Source: Asterochloris sp. CNOR1 (Eukaryota > Chlorophyta > Trebouxiophyceae > Trebouxiales > Trebouxiaceae). Taken from it: a stretch of 64,000 bases of DNA. Below, piece after piece: positions 23,397 through 33,949 of this stretch; the stretch's first letter is position 1, and each line of letters opens with the position of its first letter. A program made the translations under genes and the position numbers. The notes below the pieces were generated by a model, which was not told the DNA's origin, made no database searches, and saw only the letters and a program-made list of their open reading frames with translations. The stretch covers positions 2,891,209 through 2,955,208 of the forward strand of contig OZ017754.1 in the NCBI GenBank assembly GCA_963969365.1. Reading direction: 5' to 3'.

Positions 23397-24050
23397 ATGG
23401 CGTCAAAGGAGATGCTTGAGCAGCAGATTTTGGACGACCTGTACGGTGGCACCCTGAAGCTTAAGCCTGCACTCAGCTGCCTCCTAGTCTTCTTATGGCC
23501 AGCTGTCAGCCTGCATCAAGGCAAGTGCTGCTTGTAGCGGCCATGATTGCGCGATGCTGCAGCGTCCTTCCACTGCATACAGCATAGATCTCAGTCTTCA
23601 TCACAGCTGCAGCCTCTGGCGGCCTCCTGCTCAAGTGCGCCTACTGTTTGCAGATCAAGGCTGATGGTGCAATTTTGGTGAATAGGACTTCTCTGACGAG
23701 CTCACCAAGATCTCCTTTCTGGAGCAAGTCCTCAGAGGTGCTGTGGAGGTAGGCAACAGTGTGACAGCCCTGGGACCACAGCGTCAGGCTGAAGACCAAT
23801 GACGTGCTGCTGGCGGTGCAACCCAGTGAGTTTGCACTGGTGGCAGGCTGCATCCACATGCCTTTCAGGCTCCTGCAGCAGGCTGAAAAAGCTGTATGTC
23901 TGCAGCAGTGGGCCCGGCAGCAGGCAGACTGAGCAGGCTCCTGTCAGGCATTTGCAGGCCCCACAAGTAGACTGCAGGTGCCGTGGTATCTGCATCCACT
24001 CCTGCGTGCTTGGTGCCAGACCGCCAGCCTGTAGATCTTGAAGCAGCATG
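23397..24050 (+). pseudogene. broken 5' copy of THO2 (unit 1)
   Basis: It aligns base by base with the start of THO2 at 37284-37965. The ATG and first codons remain (MASKEMLEQQILDDL versus MASDEMLGQQLMDDL). The first donor is lost (GGCACG|GTGAGT has become GGCACCCTGAAG). The second exon (about 23653-23748) has lost one base near GTGAATAGGACTTC, so the SDELTK reading is frameshifted. Homology to THO2 stops at about 24050. It cannot encode a THO2 protein. Confidence 0.85.
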
Positions 24051-24612
24051 CAGTGGGGTGCAGATGATGTGCTGGCTCACCTGGTGAGAACAATCCCAGG
24101 GGTACGGAGGCATTCCCTTTAGACAGGGCAATATGGCCCCATGTCCAGGAAGGGTGGCTGCATTGTCACCGTCACTACAGTCTCCTAATGCCAGAACATT
24201 GGCGCCCTTTATGGCTGTTTGCTGGCGAGTGCTGCATATGGCTGACCTAATGGTGGTCTGCGTCCAGTCAAAGGTTACCTGCCATCTTGACACAGGTTGC
24301 ACCCTACAAACTTCAGTAGTGGCTCTCAACGTGCTGTGGAGCCCTGTCTGGGGTGACCATGTGGCTTGCCCCTCCTAAATCATAGTGAGGTTTATCCGCC
24401 TGCTGCGCTTGTCTGCATCAGCCGCTGAGCAGAGCTGAGGGCACTGTATGCCTGCTGGTCGGGCAACATTCTGAGGTGTGTAGGTGTCGTGCTGCCAGGG
24501 GCTTCTGAGATCCTTTGCAACAGGAGGCTGTGTTCAGGGTCCATTCATCAGGGCTTGAAGCCTACAGGTCAGCCGAGGCCACATGCAAGATCAGCAGCTA
24601 TGTACTGGGCTT
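24051..24612 (-). other. junction segment with coding-like minus-strand frame (unit 1)
   Basis: Present in units 1 and 2 but absent from the THO2 locus. A minus-strand open stretch at about 24329-24082 ends at a good donor (CACCAG|GTGAGC) and reads RWQVTFDWTQTTIRSAICS ... IKGANVLALGDCSDGD ... LPCLKGMPPYPWDC. Its composition is protein-like and it is probably an exon of a lost gene captured at the breakpoint. I do not recognise the family. The plus-strand part near 24405 resembles the 16.2-16.7 kb repeats. Confidence 0.45.
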
Positions 24613-24627
24613 GTGGCACAAACCGCC

Positions 24628-25723
24628 ATTCTTGTCACCCAAAGATTGGCAGGCAACTTGACCCATGCAGTTGTAGGGTGTGTCATTTGCATTGTGTGGC
24701 ATAGCAGAGTATGGTGGCCCCTGTTTTGCCAGGTCCCTTGCTGACGTGCTTTGCAAGCAGCTCATTGGGTCGTTGTACCAGTTCAGGCTGCGCCCGGCTG
24801 CAGGGTGGATACCACCAAAGTAGACTGTACTTTGGTTCAAGACCCCAGGAGGGCAGGCCACCCAGGTTGGTGTCTATGGCAGCAAGCTCAATGTTGCAAG
24901 GACGGGGTCTTGCTGCCGATCATGCTTTCCAATATTGTAGTCCAGCACCAGACACTGAAGGGTGAGTTCCTTGTGCTACCCGCTGCCCGGCAAGCTGCCT
25001 CAGACACCCCAATCTACCTTTCTTTATCACGCAGGCCGCCAAAGCTCTTGCAAGTGGCCCAAGTGGATGGGGACGGTTTTGCACCATTGGTCATGGAGAC
25101 TTCTGAGGATCTGGTCAAGTCCAGAGAGACCCCATCATCCTGAAACCAGAAAAGCCCTACCTGAGCAGCATTGTGTCTTTGGTGCCATTGAAGCAGTATT
25201 TCAGTTCCTTTCAGATCACCTCAGCAGCTGGACCAAGCTGCCTCTTATCTCAGCGCTGCGGCAGCCTTCAGCCTTGCAGCAGAAGAACATACTCTAGTCT
25301 TCCACTCGCAAGCTTCTGAGGTTCTCCCACACTGGACTCGAGAGAAGCGCCCCTACCTCATCTCGATTACAGACGCACTGGTGTTTTTGAGCAGCAATGA
25401 CAGCACATGTAGGCCTGGGTTTATCTGGAAGTCAGGCCTGCATGTGCTGTCAGGACTGAGGCCGGCATCCTGTGAGCCACCCACTGAAACTTGGCTGCCT
25501 GACAATTCAAAAGCACGCACTGCATGTCCAGTTTTCTTAAATACTTACTTATTTCGACACTGTGGGAGGAGAAGGCTATCGGCCAAACACAGATGTTTGC
25601 AGCTTCGATCGACGGTCGCTCTGAGGCAAGGGTGACTCCTTGGAGAGAAAGCAAGCGGCATGCAGTTGTGCCAGGTAGTTTCCCAGCCAGGCCCAGGCTG
25701 ATCACATTAACGATGTAAATGCT
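24628..25723 (+). pseudogene. remnant exons of an unrecognised gene (unit 2)
   Basis: Second copy of the fragments described at 17756-18850. The first 250 bases differ here (for example LYQFRLRPAAGW in place of FYQLRLRSAAAL), but the remainder is unchanged. Confidence 0.4.
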
Positions 25724-26051
25724 GGACTCAGCAGATGGCACCTGTCGCTGCTGCATGGATGCGTTGTAAGTCGACCACTTTTGACTCCTTGACAAAGGCA
25801 TGAGCACAGCACTTCTGTGGGAGTGCACTTCAGAGGCTCATTCTGGTGGTCTGTAGTAAGTCAGCATTGGACAGCAGGCAATGTTTCAAGCAGTATTGTA
25901 GGATCCCCAAGTGTGGTCGCTTGTGAATACTGGGTGAGCTGAAGATAGGGGGCGTTTGAGTTGCACCGGTGGCTCCACATGACGACGTGGATATGAAGGC
26001 AACGATATGGGTGGGAGTGAGGTTGCACTGGAGGGGAGGGAGGCAAGGCGT

Positions 26052-29000
26052 TCAGGTTCGAGTACCATTCATTGTGGAAGTTCCTGACTTAAAACAGTGT
26101 GCAAGGACTCCTACTTCTTGTGCAAATGCATCCCAGCTCCTGCCAAAGCTTTACGCAACTGAAATTCTGTCAAAGCACTGCCTGAAAAGAGAGGAGATGC
26201 ACGGCTGAGTTGCAAATGATGGAACCCAATCAGAGCATCAAGATGGGCATTGGCTTACCTGATTGTTGGCCGGTGCTGGGCTGAGACTTGCAGACAGTCA
26301 TCAATCAAGGCCGCAATGTCGTGGGGTGCCTCCTCTGGCACTTTCAAAGGCCGCAACTGGCCCCTGATGGGGATCTCACCGGTGCAGATCTCCCATAGCA
26401 GCACGCCTGCAGACGATGCTGTCGGTGGAGGCTTGGGGGAACACCAGCTTGTGACTCTGTGTGACACACCTACCATAGCTGTAGATATCAGCTGCCACTG
26501 TGACTCTCTGATTCAAAAGCACCTCCTGCAATCACCCAATCCATGGCAGGTAGGTGCTGCTCTACATGAGCTGTGGCAATGCAACATCTTGCAGCAGAGC
26601 TCACCGGAGCAGCATATGCAAATGTGCAGCCATGCTCATTGGAGAGGCCTGTCCCCGTGTCCAGCATGCGAGCCAGCCCGCAGTCTGCCACCTTTGCCAG
26701 ATCCCAGCTGGCATCAAGCAACACATTCTGCAACATTCAGGAAATGGGTCAGGTGCTGCAGCAACAATGGAAATCTGCTGAGCACAACCACTCACTGAAG
26801 ACTTAATGTCTCCATGCAACACCTGCACACAGATCAGCGCTGGTTTCAGGCCAGGACTCCATGCGTATCAGTAAGCATGACGGCTGACAGAGTTCCTCTC
26901 ACCCGGCGAGAGTGCAGCCAGCTCATGCCCCGTGCCACATCCACGGCAACTTTGCGGCCCCGCTGGGGCCACAACATCTCAGAGCGACGTTCCTCACTGT
27001 TCATGGCCGCTCTGAGATCACCTCCAGCCATGAACTCCAGCACCTGAACTTGAGAATCACACATCGGCAGCAGAAATGCAGACCAGTGTCCATATACAGC
27101 ACAAAGGGCAGGGTCGCCTATCTGGTCACCAGCACAGGCGTGCCGCAGACTTCGAATGCGCCATAGTACTGTAGTATGTTCTTGTCAAAGCTGAGCTGTT
27201 TCAGCATGGCAATCTCCTGCAGAGATGCTTGAAGGTTGTCGACGGTGGAAAGCGATGCTGCATAATCAAGATCTCAAGTACCCGAACATTACGCACCTTT
27301 ACGAATGCTGACAGCTGCCGCTTGTCAGTTCCATGCACTACCTTGACTGCAATTGGCTGCACGCCGCATTTCATGGCTTTGTACACCTGCAGCAACACAG
27401 AGGACCAGCTCCTGCGTTGCACTCTGTTTGGGCTTTTGGGGACACTGTGAATAAGCTGACCTTGCCAAATCCCCCTTGCCCAAGCTTGATAGGCCGCCCC
27501 TGCTCATTCCGGCACAGGGCTATGTCCTCATGTTTCATGTTGGCGTCATCAGGCCCCGAAGAAATGAGTTGGCTGCCAAGGTCACCTGCAATAAAAGCAG
27601 GCACACTTCCCTGGTTCACAAGGGAGGTGACGCGCATCTTATAGAAGGCCCTGCAACTATGCCGACCTTCCGTGGTGGCCCCGGAGCTGGTGACAAGCTC
27701 CCACAGCTGCCAACTGGTTTGGTTGACAGATGGACGGGGGGCAGTGGAAGTTGATTCACTCGTCTCTTGACTGCCATCTGAGTCAACAGGCTTAGTCTTG
27801 GTGAGCTGCTCGTCGCCTGGCGCCACATGAGCCAAGGCCGCACTGTCTCGCAGCTGACGCTCTTTCTTATTGCGGGCAAGTGTCTTCCGCCTTGTCAGCA
27901 GCAGCCCTGCAGGGCATTGGAAGATGAGAGGACGAGATCTTTGCAATCTTGTTTGCCACAGCTCTGCGGATGTGTAATAGACACACGGGGCACAGTCTTA
28001 TGCTGCAGCACAACTCCCTGCGTTGTGTGGAACAGGGGCTGAAGCAAGATCGGTACCTCAGGCTTGCCCACCTGCTATCAGCAAGGCAATGGCAAGGGCA
28101 CACGCCGCGGCAATGGCAATGCCTGCCACTCCTGCTGTGCTGAGGTGCCTATGTCTGCAGGTACACTGCAGCCGTGAATATGGTCATCACTCAATTGACA
28201 AACATTTGAGTGGGAAGAGCTGCCACACATGCCTCTCATCTGTGCTGAGAGCGCGATATTGTTGGAGTTGGTCATACACCTGCACAGGACCGACAGGAAT
28301 GGAGATTTGCACGTGCGGGACGCTGAGCCTTGCAGACAGGCAGAAGCAGCATCTGGTGCAAAATGCTCTAAGCCATGGCATCTCACCGTTCCATTAAGCA
28401 GACCATCTTGCACACTAGATACAGTAGTGGTGGTGTTTGGCATTCCTGCAGCTGACAAGTCTAAAGCAAACTGTGGAACAAATCCACTTGTGAGCGGGAT
28501 TGAGGGCAGTATCAGTGCCAGATCCTGCATGTCCACAGGCGCAAAGTCCCACATCATCAAAGAATCCAGGAGACTCTTACTTGAAAGCTCATGGTGATTA
28601 CCACAATGCATGTTGCCCAGACCTCACCTGACTTATGCCGGTAACCCCCACGACAGTATGCTGGGCAATGACCGTGAAAGTCACATTGCTACTGGTGCCA
28701 TTGTCTGAGGTCGGCCAGATATCCACCTGAACCAGCAAATGACTTGGGAAATTGGGCACTGCAAATGATCCCAACCACCCACAACCCACACCAGCACTCT
28801 GCAGAAGCTGTGCGTCAGCTGGTGAGCAAGTCATGCTGACCTGCACAGGCCTGACACTGTTTACACCCGCAGGCACCACCATCTGCGTTGCGAGCTCCAA
28901 GAGCACTGTGTTTTGTTTGTCAAGGTCAAATGGTAGTGAAGAAGGGCCGGACATCTGCATATATGGAAAGAAGGTGCTTAGACAGGCACACGCATCTGAT

Positions 29001-30079
29001 AAGCAACATCTGATGCATCTTACCGTCAAGGCAATGCTTGCTGCCGCCATCTGTTCCACATTGAGACGGGATGTGATGCCCAGTGCCCCTTCAGCCAACA
29101 TAATCTGCATGGCAAATGCTGCCGCCTGCAGTCAAGCAGCTCCGTCAGAAAGACTGCCTGGTTACGCTGCAGAGCAATTTGGTCATGATAGTTTTGCAGC
29201 AGGGGCAGCGTGTCTCACCTGCCATCCTTGTGCTAAGAGGTCGGCCTCAACCTCAGCATTGTAAACCGCAAAAGCGCTGCCCAAGGTAGGCCAGATAGCT
29301 TTACTGGTGAGTGCTACCATTGTAAAGAACACATCGACGCTATCCTCTCCCTGCCCATTGACTGGCCCAAGGACTGCTGGGGCAGGTGCCACAGCCTGCT
29401 GCAGGCGCCTCCCCAGCCGTCGGCCTACAAGCAACACAGCTGCAGCATATGAGTGCTCACAGCACAAGTATAGTGCGGAGCATAGAGCTTCACAGGGCAC
29501 TGCATGCTGTTGGAAGGGGTTTGTTTGACTGGCAGACCTGGACGAGGATGCTGCGTCTGAGGGGCTGACGTGCTTGGGGTGAAGGAAAAGTTTGTGACGT
29601 TGAGGCTTACAACTGCATGAAGTCTTGTGAGCGCAGCCACGACTGATTCTGTGAAATTATCTGTGAGCGGCAGTAGCTCAGGGCCAACAAGCCTGCACAC
29701 ATATCAATTGTGGCTGCCAGCCTCACCACAGCAATTCAGGATCTGCACGCACCTGATCAAAGAATTCCCCACCACCAGTGGGAAGTGGTCTGATGGTGTG
29801 GCCTGCACATAGGAACACAAGAGTGAAGTGCAAGTTGCACAGCTATCGAGACATCGAATTCAAGTGCTTGAACACGCCTCAAAGATTGATAGAGAGGTGC
29901 ATGAACACCATTCAGTCAAGCACCGGAGGCAATCTGGCCCTCACCACGGAACTGTATCTTAAAACATTGTTGAAGGTGATGTTGGGGCTATTGTTTGCGT
30001 CTGCGTAGACTCTCCTTTGAAGGCATACGCAGCACAGCGCATTGAACAACCAGATCGTCCTGCACCTCCAGATCATCAT
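26052..30079 (-). CDS. receptor-like protein kinase RLK-B
   Basis: Exact positional twin of RLK-A shifted by 6,873 bases, with the same exon layout, signal peptide, ectodomain, membrane helix and kinase. Visible protein differences from RLK-A are SEERRSEMLWPQ in the kinase N/C-lobe hinge region, and Met for Thr near the C-terminus (a single G-to-A on the plus strand near 26071). HGD and DCG in place of HRD and DFG are kept. As for RLK-A, the splice near 28.27-28.39 kb is unclear. Confidence 0.8.
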
Positions 30080-30269
30080 AAGATCCCGGATGAGGCAATG
30101 AGCTCCTCCTCTTGTTTCTTGCCTTGTAAAACACGTCCTTCCCCTTTGACTCGAGGACCTGTCATGTGACCTATTCAGGGTTGTGGTGCAAATTTTCGTC
30201 GTTATGATATAGTTGAGAATGACATGACTGATCTGTCCCAGTGATGCTGGTAATTAGCCAGCCTGCAGC
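30080..30269. promoter_or_regulatory. duplicated divergent intergenic region, unit 2
   Basis: Same sequence as 23207-23396. It lies between the RLK-B start and the second broken THO2 5' copy. Confidence 0.55.
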
Positions 30270-30923
30270 ATGGCGTCAAAGGAGATGCTTGAGCAGCAGA
30301 TTTTGGACGACCTGTACGGTGGCACCCTGAAGCTTAAGCCTGCACTCAGCTGCCTCCTAGTCTTCTTATGGCCAGCTGTCAGCCTGCATCAAGGCAAGTG
30401 CTGCTTGTAGCGGCCATGATTGCGCGATGCTGCAGCGTCCTTCCACTGCATACAGCATAGATCTCAGTCTTCATCACAGCTGCAGCCTCTGGCGGCCTCC
30501 TGCTCAAGTGCGCCTACTGTTTGCAGATCAAGGCTGATGGTGCAATTTTGGTGAATAGGACTTCTCTGACGAGCTCACCAAGATCTCCTTTCTGGAGCAA
30601 GTCCTCAGAGGTGCTGTGGAGGTAGGCAACAGTGTGACAGCCCTGGGACCACAGCGTCAGGCTGAAGACCAATGACGTGCTGCTGGCGGTGCAACCCAGT
30701 GAGTTTGCACTGGTGGCAGGCTGCATCCACATGCCTTTCAGGCTCCTGCAGCAGGCTGAAAAAGCTGTATGTCTGCAGCAGTGGGCCCGGCAGCAGGCAG
30801 ACTGAGCAGGCTCCTGTCAGGCATTTGCAGGCCCCACAAGTAGACTGCAGGTGCCGTGGTATCTGCATCCACTCCTGCGTGCTTGGTGCCAGACCGCCAG
30901 CCTGTAGATCTTGAAGCAGCATG
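30270..30923 (+). pseudogene. broken 5' copy of THO2 (unit 2)
   Basis: Identical to the copy at 23397-24050, with the same lost first donor and the same one-base deletion in exon 2. The damage therefore predates amplification of the unit. Confidence 0.85.
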
Positions 30924-31485
30924 CAGTGGGGTGCAGATGATGTGCTGGCTCACCTGGTGAGAACAATCCCAGGGGTACGGAGGCATTCCCTTTAGACAGG
31001 GCAATATGGCCCCATGTCCAGGAAGGGTGGCTGCATTGTCACCGTCACTACAGTCTCCTAATGCCAGAACATTGGCGCCCTTTATGGCTGTTTGCTGGCG
31101 AGTGCTGCATATGGCTGACCTAATGGTGGTCTGCGTCCAGTCAAAGGTTACCTGCCATCTTGACACAGGTTGCACCCTACAAACTTCAGTAGTGGCTCTC
31201 AACGTGCTGTGGAGCCCTGTCTGGGGTGACCATGTGGCTTGCCCCTCCTAAATCATAGTGAGGTTTATCCGCCTGCTGCGCTTGTCTGCATCAGCCGCTG
31301 AGCAGAGCTGAGGGCACTGTATGCCTGCTGGTCGGGCAACATTCTGAGGTGTGTAGGTGTCGTGCTGCCAGGGGCTTCTGAGATCCTTTGCAACAGGAGG
31401 CTGTGTTCAGGGTCCATTCATCAGGGCTTGAAGCCTACAGGTCAGCCGAGGCCACATGCAAGATCAGCAGCTATGTACTGGGCTT
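30924..31485 (-). other. junction segment with coding-like minus-strand frame (unit 2)
   Basis: Identical counterpart of 24051-24612. The open minus-strand stretch is at about 31202-30955. Confidence 0.45.
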
Positions 31486-33949
31486 GTGGCACAAACCGCC
31501 ATTCTTGTCACCCAAAGATTGGCAGGCAACTTGACCCATGCAGTTGTAGGGTGTGTCATTTGCATTGTGTGGCATAGCAGAGTATGGTGGCCCCTGTTTT
31601 GCCAGGTCCCTTGCTGACGTGCTTTGCAAGCAGCTCATTGGGTCGTTGTACCAGTTCAGGCTGCGCCCGGCTGCAGGGTGGATACCACCAAAGTAGACTG
31701 TACTTTGGTTCAAGACCCCAGGAGGGCAGGCCACCCAGGTTGGTGTCTATGGCAGCAAGCTCAATGTTGCAAGGACGGGGTCTTGCTGCCGATCATGCTT
31801 TCCAATATTGTAGTCCAGCACCAGACACTGAAGGGTGAGTTCCTTGTGCTACCCGCTGCCCGGCAAGCTGCCTCAGACACCCCAATCTACCTTTCTTTAT
31901 CACGCAGGCCGCCAAAGCTCTTGCAAGTGGCCCAAGTGGATGGGGACGGTTTTGCACCATTGGTCATGGAGACTTCTGAGGATCTGGTCAAGTCCAGAGA
32001 GACCCCATCATCCTGAAACCAGAAAAGCCCTACCTGAGCAGCATTGTGTCTTTGGTGCCATTGAAGCAGTATTTCAGTTCCTTTCAGATCACCTCAGCAG
32101 CTGGACCAAGCTGCCTCTTATCTCAGCGCTGCGGCAGCCTTCAGCCTTGCAGCAGAAGAACATACTCTAGTCTTCCACTCGCAAGCTTCTGAGGTTCTCC
32201 CACACTGGACTCGAGAGAAGCGCCCCTACCTCATCTCGATTACAGACGCACTGGTGTTTTTGAGCAGCAATGACAGCACATGTAGGCCTGGGTTTATCTG
32301 GAAGTCAGGCCTGCATGTGCTGTCAGGACTGAGGCCGGCATCCTGTGAGCCACCCACTGAAACTTGGCTGCCTGACAATTCAAAAGCACGCACTGCATGT
32401 CCAGTTTTCTTAAATACTTACTTATTTCGACACTGTGGGAGGAGAAGGCTATCGGCCAAACACAGATGTTTGCAGCTTCGATCGACGGTCGCTCTGAGGC
32501 AAGGGTGACTCCTTGGAGAGAAAGCAAGCGGCATGCAGTTGTGCCAGGTAGTTTCCCAGCCAGGCCCAGGCTGATCACATTAACGATGTAAATGCTGGAC
32601 TCAGCAGATGGCACCTGTCGCTGCTGCATGGATGCGTTGTAAGTCGACCACTTTTGACTCCTTGACAAAGGCATGAGCACAGCACTTCTGTGGGAGTGCA
32701 CTTCAGAGGCTCATTCTGGTGGTCTGTAGTAAGTCAGCATTGGACAGCAGGCAATGTTTCAAGCAGTATTGTAGGATCCCCAAGTGTGGTCGCTTGTGAA
32801 TACTGGGTGAGCTGAAGATAGGGGGCGTTTGAGTTGCACCGGTGGCTCCACATGACGACGTGGATATGAAGGCAACGATATGGGTGGGAGTGAGGTTGCA
32901 CTGGAGGGGAGGGAGGCAAGGCGTTCAGGTTCGAGTACCATTCGTTGTGGAAGTTCCTGACTTAAAACAGTGTGCAAGGACTCCTACTTCTTGTGCAAAT
33001 GCATCCCAGCTCCTGCCAAAGCTTTACGCAACTGAAATTCTGTCAAAGCACTGCCTGAAAAGAGAGGAGATGCACGGCTGAGTTGCAAATGATGGAACCC
33101 AATCAGAGCATCAAGATGGGCATTGGCTTACCTGATTGTTGGCCGGTGCTGGGCTGAGACTTGCAGACAGTCATCAATCAAGGCCGCAATGTCGTGGGGT
33201 GCCTCCTCTGGCACTTTCAAAGGCCGCAACTGGCCCCTGATGGGGATCTCACCGGTGCAGATCTCCCATAGCAGCACGCCTGCAGACGATGCTGTCGGTG
33301 GAGGCTTGGGGGAACACCAGCTTGTGACTCTGTGTGACACACCTACCATAGCTGTAGATATCAGCTGCCACTGTGACTCTCTGATTCAAAAGCACCTCCT
33401 GCAATCACCCAATCCATGGCAGGTAGGTGCTGCTCTACATGAGCTGTGGCAATGCAACATCTTGCAGCAGAGCTCACCGGAGCAGCATATGCAAATGTGC
33501 AGCCATGCTCATTGGAGAGGCCTGTCCCCGTGTCCAGCATGCGAGCCAGCCCGCAGTCTGCCACCTTTGCCAGATCCCAGCTGGCATCAAGCAACACATT
33601 CTGCAACATTCAGGAAATGGGTCAGGTGCTGCAGCAACAATGGAAATCTGCTGAGCACAACCACTCACTGAAGACTTAATGTCTCCATGCAACACCTGCA
33701 CACAGATCAGCGCTGGTTTCAGGCCAGGACTCCATGCGTATCAGTAAGCATGACGGCTGACAGAGTTCCTCTCACCCGGCGAGAGTGCAGCCAGCTCATG
33801 CCCCGTGCCACATCCACGGCAACTTTGCGGCCCCGCTGGGGCCACAACATCTCAGAGCGACGTTCCTCACTGTTCATGGCCGCTCTGAGATCACCTCCAG
33901 CCATGAACTCCAGCACCTGAACTTGAGAATCACACATCGGCAGCAGAAA
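31486..33949. repeat. tandem repeat unit 3, truncated at 33,949
   Basis: Matches unit 2 base for base from its left edge until CATCGGCAGCAGAAAT at about 33949. There the sequence switches abruptly to an older paralogue (CAGTTGCCACTCG...) for the rest of the receptor-kinase gene. Confidence 0.9.
31501..32596 (+). pseudogene. remnant exons of an unrecognised gene (unit 3)
   Basis: Third copy of the fragments at 17756-18850. It is indistinguishable from the unit 2 copy. Confidence 0.4.

Larger units (their letters stand above)
17756..24612. repeat. tandem repeat unit 1 of 3 (6,873-bp period)
   Basis: Comparison with the next unit shows near-identity from about 18000 to 24612, with roughly ten single-base differences noticed. 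Identity is weaker over the first 250 bases (17756-18000), where there are many substitutions. The unit holds remnant plus-strand exons, one minus-strand receptor-like kinase gene, a short divergent promoter, and a broken THO2 5' end. Confidence 0.9.
24613..31485. repeat. tandem repeat unit 2 of 3 (6,873 bp)
   Basis: Full-length copy. Position p in this unit equals p+6873 in unit 3 and p-6873 in unit 1. Units 2 and 3 are identical wherever I compared them, apart from A at about 26071 versus G at about 32944. Unit 1 differs from unit 2 at about ten sites (for example near 19199, 19656, 19677, 19910, 20091 and 20686). Confidence 0.95.

Noticed and set aside
17756-33949. A transposon explanation for the 6.87-kb units
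   Set aside because: There are no terminal inverted repeats, LTRs, target-site duplication, transposase or reverse transcriptase. The units are directly adjacent, head to tail, and carry ordinary genes.
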